From Mycobacterium sp. M26 (GTDB lineage: Bacteria > Actinomycetota > Actinomycetes > Mycobacteriales > Mycobacteriaceae): a DNA stretch of 64,000 nucleotides. Location: assembly GCF_001494595.1 (NCBI RefSeq), contig NZ_LN929907.1, positions 1,493,468-1,557,467 of the forward strand. The letters are read 5' to 3'. Under the pieces are notes generated by a model, which saw only the letters and a program-made list of their open reading frames with translations, was not told the DNA's origin and did no database searches. Shown piece by piece: positions 17,850-35,205 of this stretch (its first letter is position 1; every line of letters begins with the position of its first letter). The translations under genes and the position numbers were made by a program.

Positions 17850-20033
17850 ATGACCGGCACCCAGCACACGCTGACGTTCTGCCGCATCTGCGAGCCGCTG
17901 TGCGGCATGGTCGCGACCGTCGAAGACGGCAAGCTGGTTGCGCTGCGCCCTGACAAAGACCACCCGGTCTCGCAGGGTTTCGCCTGCCCGAAGGGCATCG
18001 CGTTCGCCGAGCTGCACAACGACCCGGACCGGGTGACCACCCCACTGCGCAAACGTCGGGACGGCGCGTTCGAACCGGTCAGCTGGGATGCGGCGATGTC
18101 CGATATCGCCGCCCGGCTTGCCGACATCCACCGCCGGCACGGCGCCGGTGCGCTCGGCTGGTACTTCGGCAACCCCGGTGCGTTCAGCTACTCCCACCAG
18201 CTGTGGCTCAACGTCCTGCTGCTCGGCTTGGGGTTGAAGTCGCACTTGTTCACCGCCGGCTCCCAGGACATCAACAACCGGTTCGTCGCCAGCCAGCTGC
18301 TCTACGGCTCCCCGCTGGCAATCCCGGTGCCCGACGTGCTGCGCACCGACTTCCTCGTCGTTATCGGCGCCAACCCGATCGTGTCGCATGGCAGCGCCGT
18401 CACCGCGCCGCGGATCCGCGACAAGATGCACGACATCGTCAAACGCGGTGGCCGCGTCCTGGTCATCGACCCCCGCAAGACCGAGACCGCGTCCCAGTTC
18501 GAGTGGCTGGGGATCGTGCCGGACGGGGACGCCTACCTGCTGCTGTCGCTGCTGCAGGTGATGCTTGCCGAGAACCTCTCTGACCGCGCCGCGATCGACG
18601 CACAGGCCGACGGGCTGGACTGGCTCGAGCGGCTGGCTGCCCCGTTCACCCCCGAGGCCACCGAGCCGTACACCGGCATCGCCCCGGACACCGTCCGGGC
18701 GCTGGCCCGCGATCTCGTCGCCACCCCGCGCGCAGCGGTGTACGGCCGCCTGGGCACCAGCGTCGGCCGGCACGGCACCTTGACCACCTACCTTCTCGAC
18801 GCCGTCAACCTGGTCGCGGGCAACCTCGACCGGCCGGGCGGGTCGATGTTCGGCACGTTCGGCATGCCCGGAGAACGCTGGCTGATGAAGGGCGCGGCCG
18901 GCGCGCTGCGACTGTTGTATCGCCGTAAGCGCTCCCGGATCGGCGGATTCCCGTCGGTGCTGCTCTCCGAGCCGGCCGGCATCATGGCCAAGGAGATCGC
19001 CACACCCGGGCCCGGTCAGGTGCGGGCACTGTTCGTCAGCGCCGGCAATCCGGTGCTGTCCGTGCCCAACGGTGAGGAGCTCGTCGCCGCGATGCGCGGC
19101 CTCGAACTGTCCGTCGCGATCGACCTGTACGTCAGCGAAACCGCCGCACAGTGTGACTACGTGCTCCCGGCCACCACGATGTACGAACGCGACGATTTCC
19201 CGCTGCCGTTCCAGATCCTGCAGCCCACGCCGTTCCGCCAAGCCACCGAGGCCGTCGTGGCACCCGCCGGCGACGCTCGCCCGGAGTGGGCGATCATCGA
19301 CGAACTGAGCCGCCGGCTGGCCGACCGCACCGTCGCGCTGCGCGCCCTCGAGGTCACTCGAAAAGCTCTGGGCCTCTTCGGTTTACGCCTGACTCCGCGG
19401 CTGGTGGCCGACGCCGTGATCCGGCTCGGGGCCGGTGGGGACCGGTTCGGCCTGAACCGCGGTGGTCTGACCTTCCGCAGGCTGGCCCGGGACAACCCGC
19501 ACGGCGTCGTGCTCGCGCCGAACCTCACGGCCGGAGTCCTTTCGCGGGTGGTGGTCTACCGCGGCGCCAGGATGCGGCTGGTGCACGACGGCATCGCCGC
19601 CGAGATCCGGGCGCTGCGGCACCGCAGCGACCCGGACGGCTACCCGCTGCGGCTGATTGGCATGCGCGAACTGCGCTCGGAGAACTCGTGGATGCACAAC
19701 GTTCCGTTGCTGATGCGCGGCGAGCGGGTGCAGAGCGCCCTGATGCACGTCGACGATGCCGCTGACCTGAAGCTCAGCGACGGCGACCGGATCCGGGTGC
19801 GGTCCCCGTACGGCGAGATCGAACTGCCCGTCATCGTCACCAAAGATCTCGTCGCCGGTGTCATCGCCATCCCGCACGGCTGGGGGCACAGTGGCACCGG
19901 CGGCTGGAGCACCGCCAACAACGCCGGCGGTGCCAACGTCAATCACTTGATGTCGAGCGCGCCGGAGGACCTCGAGCCGCTGGCCGGGATGGCGCGGCTG
20001 ACCGGAGTGCCGGTCGCGGTGGCCCGCGCCTGA
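17850..20033 (+). CDS. Molybdopterin-dependent oxidoreductase (formate dehydrogenase-like)
   Basis: A 727-residue member of the DMSO-reductase superfamily. The N-terminal 4Fe-4S binding pattern CRICEPLC...FACPKG (four Cys within residues 11-46) is followed by the MGD-binding core (FLVVIGANPIVSHGS; VLVIDPRKTETA) and a C-terminal molydop-binding domain (DGDRIRVRSPYGEIELP; GWGHSGTGGWST). At the position where formate dehydrogenases have Cys or selenocysteine the sequence reads NNRFVASQLLYGSP, so Ser may be the Mo ligand. The electron acceptor and substrate are unknown; no partner subunits are adjacent and no Tat signal is visible. GGGAGG directly abuts the ATG, an unusually short spacing. Confidence 0.85.
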   Translation: MTGTQHTLTFCRICEPLCGMVATVEDGKLVALRPDKDHPVSQGFACPKGIAFAELHNDPDRVTTPLRKRRDGAFEPVSWDAAMSDIAARLADIHRRHGAGALGWYFGNPGAFSYSHQLWLNVLLLGLGLKSHLFTAGSQDINNRFVASQLLYGSPLAIPVPDVLRTDFLVVIGANPIVSHGSAVTAPRIRDKMHDIVKRGGRVLVIDPRKTETASQFEWLGIVPDGDAYLLLSLLQVMLAENLSDRAAIDAQADGLDWLERLAAPFTPEATEPYTGIAPDTVRALARDLVATPRAAVYGRLGTSVGRHGTLTTYLLDAVNLVAGNLDRPGGSMFGTFGMPGERWLMKGAAGALRLLYRRKRSRIGGFPSVLLSEPAGIMAKEIATPGPGQVRALFVSAGNPVLSVPNGEELVAAMRGLELSVAIDLYVSETAAQCDYVLPATTMYERDDFPLPFQILQPTPFRQATEAVVAPAGDARPEWAIIDELSRRLADRTVALRALEVTRKALGLFGLRLTPRLVADAVIRLGAGGDRFGLNRGGLTFRRLARDNPHGVVLAPNLTAGVLSRVVVYRGARMRLVHDGIAAEIRALRHRSDPDGYPLRLIGMRELRSENSWMHNVPLLMRGERVQSALMHVDDAADLKLSDGDRIRVRSPYGEIELPVIVTKDLVAGVIAIPHGWGHSGTGGWSTANNAGGANVNHLMSSAPEDLEPLAGMARLTGVPVAVARA

Positions 20034-20122
20034 ATCCGCGCCGCAGACACAATTCAGCTAAATCGGCGTCGGCCACCCGCCCCCTTCGATACGGTGTGCC
20101 GGACCGAGGGAGGGGCGGCCGG

Positions 20123-22513
20123 GTGCGCGTAAACCGACGGGTCTGGTGGGGGACTGCAACAGTCTTCCTCGGGCTCGGTGCGGCACTGCTGGCCGGCGCG
20201 GGCGCCGCTTCGGCGGACAGCGACGGCACCGGCGGCAGCGGCCGTCACGCCGATAGCTCGTCGTCGCAGCCGGCGGCGTCACCCTCGTCGAACGCCACCT
20301 CGACGGCGACCGCGGGTAAGCGCCGTGCGGCACCGGCTGCGGTGGTCTCGGGCGCGCGCGTCGACGCCACCGAGGCAGCCGTACCCACCGCCACCACTGC
20401 TTCCGCCGCCACGTCCACCGGCCGAAGCGCCCGCGCCGCCCTGCTCGGCGCACCCGCCCGGACAACCTCGACCGCCAGCCCGGCCACCGCACAGACCGTC
20501 GATAACAGCAACCGCAGCCTCGCCGCCGTCACCGCCCCGCCCGCCACCAACGGGGTCACCGGCGTCAAAGTGGGTCACTCGACGCTGAGCATCCCGGCCG
20601 GGTCGACGTCCTATGACGCCCCGGCGGACTGGTATCTGCCGACCCAGGCCGACGGCAGCGTGCAGGCCAACGGCGTCATCTGGCTCCAGCACGGCTTCCT
20701 GGCCGACAAGATGTTCTACTCGGCGCTGGCCACCACCTTGGCGCAGCAGACCAACAGCATCGTCGTCGCGCCGACGCTGCCGTCGTTCCCGTCGCTGCGC
20801 TGCCCGGGCTGCACGCTCTACGGCGTCCCGCTGCAACAGGGGGCGGCCAGCATGTTCACCGGTGACCGGGCGGCACTCACCATCTCGGCCAACGCCGCCG
20901 GGTACAACGGCGCCCTGCCCGAGGACTTCGTGCTGGCCGGGCATTCCGCGGGCGGCGGCTGGTCGGTGTCGGTGGGCGGCTACTACATCGACAGCCTGCA
21001 ACCGAACGAGACCAACCATCTTCTCGGCGTGGTCATGTACGACGGCGTGAACATGAACGGCACGCTGCCGCAGGCGATCACCAGCCTCGATACCCGCGAC
21101 ATACCCGTCTATCAGATCGCCGCACCGGCCCAGACCTGGAATGCCTTCGGCGTGACCACCGACGAACTGGTGGCATTGCGCCCCGACCAGTTCGTCGGCG
21201 CCGTGCTCGTCAACGGCTCGCATGTCGACTCGATGCTCGGGTCCAACCCGCTGATCGACGTCTCCGCCCAGCTCGTGACACAGTGGTCGGCCCCGGGCAA
21301 CACCCAGGCGACCTACACCCTGAGCACCGGCTGGATCAACGACTTCTACGCCGGGGCCGGCCCCGACGCCCCGATCTACGGCCTGTACGGGGACGCGGGC
21401 CAGCCGATCATCATGGGTGACACCGCCGCGGTGGTGCTGCCCACCCCGATCGCCAATTCGCTGGGTCCCCTGGAACAGCTGATGCGAGCCTGGACCGCCG
21501 TCGTCCTGCCCCTGATCTTCGGTGGATCGGTCCCCACGGCGACGCCGGTGGCCAGCACCGACACGGTGACGGCGCTGGCGTCCACCCCGCTGCCCAACGG
21601 GGTCACCGGGGTGAAGACCGGCCACTCGACCTTGACCATCCCGGTCGGCACGAGTTCCTGCACCGCCCCGGTGGACTGGTACTTCCCCACGTCGGCCGAC
21701 GGCAGCATCAACGCCAGCGGGCTCATCTATTTCCAGCACGGTGGTCCGCTTTTCGGTGGTCTGTACTCGTCGCTGGCGATGTCACTGGCCCAGCAGACCA
21801 ACAGCATCGTGGTGGTTCCCACGCTCGTGGCGTTCCGGCTTCCGTTCTGCACGTCCTGCCTGTTCGGGGACACCCCCACCCAGGAAGGCGTGGCACAGCT
21901 GTTCCTCGGTGACCGGGCCGCGCTGAACATCAGCGCCAACCAGGCGGGCTACACCGGGACCCTGCCCGAACCGTTCGTCCTGAGCGGGCACTCGCACGGC
22001 GGCGAAGTGGCGGTTCTGTCCGCCCAGGATTACGAGGAGCATCTGGCGCCGGGCGCCACCGACGAACTGCTGGGTGTGGTGATGTTCGACGGTGTGGCTC
22101 CCAACCCGGACGGGTTCCGCAACGCCTTGGAATCGCTGCACGGCAAGCCGGTGTACGAGATCTCCTCGCCGCCGTCGATGTGGAACAACAACAACCAGGC
22201 CGCCAACGAGCTGATCGCCGACCGTCCCGGCGAATTCGTCGGCTTTCAGATCGTCAACGGGGTCCACTTCGACTCGATGGTGGGCTCCCACCCGTTGTAC
22301 GACGCCCTCGTGCAACTGGTCAGCGGATGGTCGCAGCCGGGCAACACCGCGGCCGTCTACACCCTGGCCAACGGATGGATCAACGACTTCTACGCCGGCG
22401 CCGGACCGAGTGATCCGCAGTACGGCTACTACGGTGCGGCGGGCCAGGCGGTCATCTTCGGTCAGGCCGCCGGGATCGTGCTGCCGACGCAGCCGGCCTA
22501 CGCCGCGGTCTGA
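20123..22513 (+). CDS. Secreted protein with two tandem alpha/beta-hydrolase domains
   Basis: 796 residues from GTG 20123, preferred over GTG 20096 because AGGGAGGGG lies just upstream. A signal peptide (VNRRVWWGTATVFLGLG...AGAASAD) is followed by about 100 residues of Ser/Thr/Ala-rich linker and two homologous hydrolase domains. Domain 1 has nucleophile motif GHSAGGG (Ser about 275), MYDGV and NGSHVDSMLG (candidate His). Domain 2 has GHSHGGE (Ser about 624), MFDGV and NGVHFDSMVG. Each opens with NGVTGVK-GHSTL-IP. The fold suggests esterase or lipase activity outside the membrane; the substrate is unknown. CPGC and CTSC pairs may form disulfides. It is followed by a related, larger gene after 99 bp. 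Confidence 0.85.
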   Translation: MRVNRRVWWGTATVFLGLGAALLAGAGAASADSDGTGGSGRHADSSSSQPAASPSSNATSTATAGKRRAAPAAVVSGARVDATEAAVPTATTASAATSTGRSARAALLGAPARTTSTASPATAQTVDNSNRSLAAVTAPPATNGVTGVKVGHSTLSIPAGSTSYDAPADWYLPTQADGSVQANGVIWLQHGFLADKMFYSALATTLAQQTNSIVVAPTLPSFPSLRCPGCTLYGVPLQQGAASMFTGDRAALTISANAAGYNGALPEDFVLAGHSAGGGWSVSVGGYYIDSLQPNETNHLLGVVMYDGVNMNGTLPQAITSLDTRDIPVYQIAAPAQTWNAFGVTTDELVALRPDQFVGAVLVNGSHVDSMLGSNPLIDVSAQLVTQWSAPGNTQATYTLSTGWINDFYAGAGPDAPIYGLYGDAGQPIIMGDTAAVVLPTPIANSLGPLEQLMRAWTAVVLPLIFGGSVPTATPVASTDTVTALASTPLPNGVTGVKTGHSTLTIPVGTSSCTAPVDWYFPTSADGSINASGLIYFQHGGPLFGGLYSSLAMSLAQQTNSIVVVPTLVAFRLPFCTSCLFGDTPTQEGVAQLFLGDRAALNISANQAGYTGTLPEPFVLSGHSHGGEVAVLSAQDYEEHLAPGATDELLGVVMFDGVAPNPDGFRNALESLHGKPVYEISSPPSMWNNNNQAANELIADRPGEFVGFQIVNGVHFDSMVGSHPLYDALVQLVSGWSQPGNTAAVYTLANGWINDFYAGAGPSDPQYGYYGAAGQAVIFGQAAGIVLPTQPAYAAV

Positions 22514-22565
22514 CGAACTTATGACGTGTCCGTAGCGGACAACGCGTTTTGTGTACCGAATGCCC

Positions 22566-22598
22566 TTGACATGAGTACGTTTTCGAAAACGTCAATAG
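22566..22598 (+). promoter_or_regulatory. TTGACA promoter element overlapped by a perfect 16-bp palindrome
   Basis: TTGACA at 22566-22571 is a consensus -35. The palindrome at 22577-22592 (ACGTTTTCGAAAACGT) lies where the spacer and -10 would be, 20 bp before the start codon at 22613. A central CG dyad of this kind is typical of LacI-family operators; no such regulator is encoded in the window, so the binder is unknown. Confidence 0.55.
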
Positions 22599-22612
22599 AG
22601 AGGCTGGGGCGG

Positions 22613-25600
22613 ATGGCTGAACGGCGCGTCTTGTTGGGCACGAGTGCAGTGGTCGTCGGATTGGGTGCGGCGCTGCTGGCCGGTTCCGGAGCGGCGCACG
22701 CCGACGGCACCGACGACGGCTCGGGTAACCAGCAGGCGTCCAGCGGTTCCTCGTCCTCGAGTGGCAAGTCCACCGGCGGCAGCAAGCGCGCATCGAAGGC
22801 GGCGACGGGGTCCAAGACATCGTCGACCGCGGACCGCAAATCGTCGAAGTCGTCCGTCGACGCCCAGACCACGAAGGTGACGACGCCGTCGACCACCAAG
22901 ACCGCCACCGAGGCGGACGCCGACCAGACCGCCGCCCCCGCCGCGAGCGTCGGCAGCGCAGAGTCGACGGCCGATGCGGTGGACACCGTCGCCGCCACCG
23001 CACCCCAGAGCGTCCCGGTGTCGGTGGCGGTCGGGACGTCGCGGCGGGCCGCGCTCGCCGCCGCGCGCCAGGCGCAGATCGATCAGATCATCGCCTCGGC
23101 CGGCACCGTGACCGCCAGCGCCGCCAACACCGCCGCTCCCGCCTCGGGCCTGCTGGCCACCGCGATGCTCAACCTGCTCTCCGGGCTCGGCGTGGCACCC
23201 AAGACCGCGGCGTCCACCACCGAGACCACAGCACTCGTGGCGAACTCCTCGGTGCTGCTGCCCAACGGCTCCAACGGCGTCACCGGCGTCCAGATCGGGC
23301 ACTCCAGACTTGAGCTCCCCGGCGCCTTCATCGGCCAGACCGTCGCCGCTGACTGGTACTTCCCGACCCAGGCTGACGGCACGGTCGACGCCCAGGGCGT
23401 GATCTGGCTGCAGCACGGATTCGGCGCAACCAACACGTTCTACTCGGCGCTGGCCCAGAACCTCGCGAAGCAGACCAACAGCATCGTGGTCTCGCCGACC
23501 CTGTCGTCCATTCCGATCACCTTCTCCGGCGGCTGCCTCACCTGCGAGCTGACTCAGTTGGACGCCGCAGCGCTGCTCGGCCCCAACCGGGCCACCCTGC
23601 TGGCCAGCGCCACAGCTGCCGGGTTCACCGGCACCGCGCTGCCGGAGAAGTTCGTGCTCACCGGGCACTCCGCGGGCGGCGGTTTCGCCACCGCGGTCGC
23701 CGATGACTACCTCAACGGCAACGACGCCCAGTACGACCCCAACGACTTGATCGGCGTGATCATGTTCGACGGCGTCTCCAACGGCTCACTTGACGGGTCG
23801 TTCGCCAACCAGGTGGCCGCGCTGGCAGCGGCGAACAAGCCGGTCTACCAGATCGCCGCCCCGGCGCAGAGCTGGAACCTGTTCGGCGCAACGACAAACG
23901 TGCTGGCGGCCACGGTCACCGACCAGTTCATCGGCGTCGTCCTGCAGGGCGGCTCGCATGTCGACTCCATGCTCGGCGTCAACCCGCTGTTCGACTTCGT
24001 CCTGCAACTGGTGACCAAGGCGGTGCCGGCCGGTAACACCGAGGCCGTCTACACGCTCACCGACGGCTGGATCAACGACATGTATGTCGGCGCCACCCCG
24101 GAGGCCCCGCAGTACGGCCTGTACGCCGCGTCGAACCAGCAGATCATCATGGGCCCGACCGCAGCCATCGGTCTGCCCGCCGCCGAGGCCAACCAGCTGT
24201 CGTTCGGCGACTACATCGTCAAGGCGCTCATCGACACTGTCGGCGGAATCTTCGGGTTCCAGCTGCCGACGCCGGTCAACAGCGGCGACAACGGGCTGGA
24301 CCCCAACACGCCTGTCGCCACCGTCGGCAACGGTGTCACCGGCGTGCGCACCGGGTCGTCCGTGCTCGACATCCCCGCGGGGGAGAACGGGTACGCCGCA
24401 CCGGCCGACTGGTATTTCCCGACCCAGGCCGACGGCACCGTGCAGGCCAACGGTGTCATCTGGCTCCAGCACGGCTTCCTGGGCTTCAAGGACTGGTACG
24501 CCGACATGGCCCAGGACCTGGCGCAGCAGACCAACAGCATCGTGGTGGTGCCGAACATCTTCTGGTTCGACACCCCGCTGTGCCCCGGTTGCTACCTCGG
24601 CGGCGCCGTGATGCGCGAAGCCGTCGCCTCGATGTTCCAGGACAGCCGCTCGGCGCTGAACGTCAGCGCCAACGCCGCCGGCTTCCAGGGCGTGCTGCCG
24701 GAGAAGTTCCTGCTCACCGGGCATTCGGCAGGCGGTAACTTCGCCACCGCCGTCGGCGCCCTGATCACCGAGACCGACCAGGTCGACAACCTCCTCGGCG
24801 TGGTGATGTTCGACGGCGTCTCGCGCAACCCGCTGTTCACCGACTCGCTGACCGCGCTGGAGGCCGCCGGCATCCCGGACTACCAGATCGCCGCACCGCC
24901 GCAGCGCTGGAACGCCTTCGGCGTGGCCACCGAACTGATGCAGCTGTTCTACGGCGACCAGTTCTACGGCGTCCAGATCGACAACGGCTCGCACACCGAC
25001 GTCATCCAGGGCAACAACCTGTTCGCCTGGCTCGGGGAGATCGCCAGCGCGATCATCGTCCGGCCGTCGCCGCCGGGAGCCAAGGACGCGGTGCGCACCT
25101 TCGCCTCCGGCTGGATCAACGACATCTACGCCGGCAAGGGCCCGACCGATCCGCTGTACGGCACCTATGGACCCTCGGGTGCCTACACCGGCGTGAACCA
25201 GCCCATCGTGCTGGGCCCGGCCGGGGCCACCACGCTGCCCGCCCCGCCGCCGGTGGACGTCACCGAGTACGCCAACGGCCAGCCCTGGTACGAGCAGGGC
25301 AGTGTGAAGCTGCCGTTCGCGTGGGGTCTGGTCAACACCACCGCCGTCTATACCCTCAACCCGGACGGCACGGTGAAGGTGCAGAACTCGGGCAACTACT
25401 TCGGCCCGAACGGTCCGGCGACCCAGATCACCGGCACCGCGGTGTCGGTGAACCCGGCCTTCAACACCCGGCTTGATGTGGGCTTCTTCGGCAGCACACC
25501 GAGCGGCGCCGAACCCGGCAACTACTGGATCCTGGACTACGAACCCAACTACCAGTGGGTGATCGTCAGCGATCCCACCAGCTTCTCCGGCTACATCCTG

Positions 25601-25720
25601 ACCCGGAGCAAGACGATCACCGAGGCGCAGTACGACAGCCTCGTCACGCGGGCCCGCCAGCTCGGTGTGTGGGGGCCGATCACCCGGACTCAGCAATACC
25701 CGGACCCGGTCTGGCCCTGA
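22613..25720 (+). CDS. Secreted tandem alpha/beta-hydrolase with C-terminal lipocalin domain
   Basis: 1035 residues from ATG 22613; earlier in-frame starts would place the signal peptide about 30 residues in and run through the palindrome. Layout: signal peptide (MAERRVLLGTSAVVVGLG...AAHAD), about 180 residues of Ser/Thr/Lys/Ala-rich linker, hydrolase domain 1 (GHSAGGG, Ser about 353; GGSHVDSMLG), hydrolase domain 2 (GHSAGGN, Ser about 705; NGSHTDVIQG), then from about residue 880 a bacterial lipocalin: GQPWYEQGSVKLPFAWG, VYTLNPDGTVKVQNSGNYF, NYWILDYEPNYQWVIVSDP and ILTRSKTITEAQYDSLVTRA match Blc-type proteins. A lipid-binding barrel joined to hydrolases suggests lipid ester turnover in the envelope (inference). 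Close paralogue of the upstream gene. Confidence 0.85.
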   Translation: MAERRVLLGTSAVVVGLGAALLAGSGAAHADGTDDGSGNQQASSGSSSSSGKSTGGSKRASKAATGSKTSSTADRKSSKSSVDAQTTKVTTPSTTKTATEADADQTAAPAASVGSAESTADAVDTVAATAPQSVPVSVAVGTSRRAALAAARQAQIDQIIASAGTVTASAANTAAPASGLLATAMLNLLSGLGVAPKTAASTTETTALVANSSVLLPNGSNGVTGVQIGHSRLELPGAFIGQTVAADWYFPTQADGTVDAQGVIWLQHGFGATNTFYSALAQNLAKQTNSIVVSPTLSSIPITFSGGCLTCELTQLDAAALLGPNRATLLASATAAGFTGTALPEKFVLTGHSAGGGFATAVADDYLNGNDAQYDPNDLIGVIMFDGVSNGSLDGSFANQVAALAAANKPVYQIAAPAQSWNLFGATTNVLAATVTDQFIGVVLQGGSHVDSMLGVNPLFDFVLQLVTKAVPAGNTEAVYTLTDGWINDMYVGATPEAPQYGLYAASNQQIIMGPTAAIGLPAAEANQLSFGDYIVKALIDTVGGIFGFQLPTPVNSGDNGLDPNTPVATVGNGVTGVRTGSSVLDIPAGENGYAAPADWYFPTQADGTVQANGVIWLQHGFLGFKDWYADMAQDLAQQTNSIVVVPNIFWFDTPLCPGCYLGGAVMREAVASMFQDSRSALNVSANAAGFQGVLPEKFLLTGHSAGGNFATAVGALITETDQVDNLLGVVMFDGVSRNPLFTDSLTALEAAGIPDYQIAAPPQRWNAFGVATELMQLFYGDQFYGVQIDNGSHTDVIQGNNLFAWLGEIASAIIVRPSPPGAKDAVRTFASGWINDIYAGKGPTDPLYGTYGPSGAYTGVNQPIVLGPAGATTLPAPPPVDVTEYANGQPWYEQGSVKLPFAWGLVNTTAVYTLNPDGTVKVQNSGNYFGPNGPATQITGTAVSVNPAFNTRLDVGFFGSTPSGAEPGNYWILDYEPNYQWVIVSDPTSFSGYILTRSKTITEAQYDSLVTRARQLGVWGPITRTQQYPDPVWP

Positions 25721-29583
<3,863 letters not shown>

Positions 29584-29619
29584 TCGCGGCGGAGCCGCGG
29601 CGCTAATTAGTGTTTCTAG

Positions 29620-33600
<3,981 letters not shown>

Positions 33601-33608
33601 TCGAGTAC

Positions 33609-33642
33609 GAAAAGGCCCCCGGGTTCGCCCGGGGGCTTTTTC
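33609..33642 (+). terminator. Intrinsic terminator of the rpoBC operon
   Basis: Stem 33615-33623 (GCCCCCGGG) pairs with 33628-33636 (CCCGGGGGC) around TTCG, followed by five T and preceded by an A run. It lies 9 bp after the rpoC stop. Confidence 0.95.
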
Positions 33643-33682
33643 GTTGCGATGAATTGGGCTGATTGCCGCGGTCTACCCTGGT

Positions 33683-34327
33683 ATGACCCAACTGCTCAGA
33701 GTCCAGAACTTCATTCTCTCGCGCGACGGCTTCGGCGCCGGGCTCAACCAATGCTTCGAGCGTCCGTTCGGCGACGCCGACCAGCAGGCCCTGTTCGCCT
33801 GGGTCGGCGCGACGGCCAGTTGGGTGAATCGCACCGACCCCGGCGGCAGCCGCGGCCTCGACGACTACTTCACCCGCGACTTCACCAACAACATCGGTGC
33901 GGAGATCATGGGCCGCAACAAGTTCAGCCCCTATCGCGGTCCGTGGCAGGACCATGCCGACTGGCAGGGCTGGTGGGGCGACGAGCCACCGTTCCGGACC
34001 CCGGTGTTCGTGATGACGCACCATCACCGGCCGTCGTTGACGCTGTCGGATACCACGTTCCACTTCGTCAACGGTGATCCCGCGAGCGTCCTGGACCAGG
34101 CCAAGGGGGCGGCCGGTGGCAAGGATGTCCGGCTCGGCGGTGGCGCGAGCACCGTCCGTCAGTTCCTTGACGCGGGTCTGGTCGACACCCTGCATGTGGC
34201 CGTCGCCGACGTCGAGATCGGCGCCGGTTCCCGGCTCTGGGAGTCACCCGACGACTTGGACGATCGCTTCCACCACGAAGTGGTGCCCAGCCCCAGCGGT
34301 GTGATCCACCACCTGTTCTGGCGCTGA
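33683..34327 (+). CDS. Dihydrofolate reductase family (RibD C-terminal) protein
   Basis: A 214-residue protein of the RibD_C/DHFR-like family: [20 protein letters not shown] at the N-terminus, [13 protein letters not shown] in the NADPH-binding region, [13 protein letters not shown], and [26 protein letters not shown], the glycine-rich NADPH phosphate loop and following helix. Such proteins are NADPH-dependent reductases of unknown substrate, distinct from the folate pathway FolA. It lies just after the rpoC terminator and is probably transcribed on its own. Confidence 0.85.
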   Translation: MTQLLRVQNFILSRDGFGAGLNQCFERPFGDADQQALFAWVGATASWVNRTDPGGSRGLDDYFTRDFTNNIGAEIMGRNKFSPYRGPWQDHADWQGWWGDEPPFRTPVFVMTHHHRPSLTLSDTTFHFVNGDPASVLDQAKGAAGGKDVRLGGGASTVRQFLDAGLVDTLHVAVADVEIGAGSRLWESPDDLDDRFHHEVVPSPSGVIHHLFWR

Positions 34328-34343
34328 CCTTTCGAGCACACGC

Positions 34344-34368
34344 AAAATCGCACTGGCAGAGCGATTTT
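34344..34368. repeat. 8-bp inverted repeat before nfo
   Basis: AAAATCGC at 34344-34351 and GCGATTTT at 34361-34368, 9-base loop, between the reductase gene and the endonuclease gene. It could be a weak terminator or an operator; no T run follows. Confidence 0.35.
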
Positions 34369-34449
34369 CGTGCGATTGTGGGCCTGCTCGCGGGAGCTGA
34401 CGGTCGGGCTGGGAAGCGCGCGGTCGCCGCCGCGCCTAAACTGGCCGAC

Positions 34450-35205
34450 GTGCTGATCGGTTCCCATGTCCGCTCCGACAATCCGCTGGCCGGGGCGTTG
34501 GATGACGAGGCCGACGCGGTGCAGTTCTTCCTCGGTGATCCGCAGAGCTGGAAGAAACCCAAGCCGCGTGAGGATGCCGACCTGCTGCGCAAATCCCCGA
34601 TCCCGCTCTACGTGCACGCGCCCTACCTGATCAACGTGGCCTCGGCGAACAACCGGGTGCGCATCCCGTCGCGCAAGATCCTGCAGGACACCTGCGATGC
34701 CGCAACCGAGATCGGCGCGACGGCGGTGATCGTGCACGGCGGCCACGCCGATGACAATGACATGGAGGCCGGCTTCGAGCGCTGGGTCAAAGCCCTGGCC
34801 CAGCTGGAGACCGAGGTGCCGGTCTACCTGGAGAACACCGCCGGCGGTGACCACGCCATGGCGCGGCACTTCGACACCATCGGCCGGCTGTGGGAGCGGA
34901 TCGGCGACACCGGCATCGGGTTCTGCCTGGACACCTGCCACGCCTGGGCGGCTGGCGAGGAGTTGATCGACGCGGTCGAGCGGATCAAGGGCATCACCGG
35001 CCGGATCGACCTGGTGCACTGTAACGACTCCCGCGACGCCAAGGGCTCCGGTGCTGACCGGCATGCCAATTTCGGCGCCGGACAGATCGATCCGCAGCTG
35101 CTGGTCGCGGTGGTCACGGCAGCGGGTGCGCCGGTGATCTGTGAGACGGCCGACGAGGGCCGCAAGAACGACATCGCCTTCCTCCGCGACAACGTATCGG
35201 GGTGA
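34450..35205 (+). CDS. nfo: Endonuclease IV (AP endonuclease)
   Basis: A 251-residue deoxyribonuclease IV, called end in M. tuberculosis (Rv0670). IGSHV opens the TIM barrel; [76 protein letters not shown] and [13 protein letters not shown] contain the metal-ligand His/Asp/Glu set of the trinuclear zinc site. It cleaves DNA at abasic sites in base-excision repair. The start is GTG 34450 by alignment of VLIGSHV with the family N-terminus; the open frame extends upstream to 34378 without homology. It overlaps the next gene at GTGA. Confidence 0.94.
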   Translation: MLIGSHVRSDNPLAGALDDEADAVQFFLGDPQSWKKPKPREDADLLRKSPIPLYVHAPYLINVASANNRVRIPSRKILQDTCDAATEIGATAVIVHGGHADDNDMEAGFERWVKALAQLETEVPVYLENTAGGDHAMARHFDTIGRLWERIGDTGIGFCLDTCHAWAAGEELIDAVERIKGITGRIDLVHCNDSRDAKGSGADRHANFGAGQIDPQLLVAVVTAAGAPVICETADEGRKNDIAFLRDNVSG

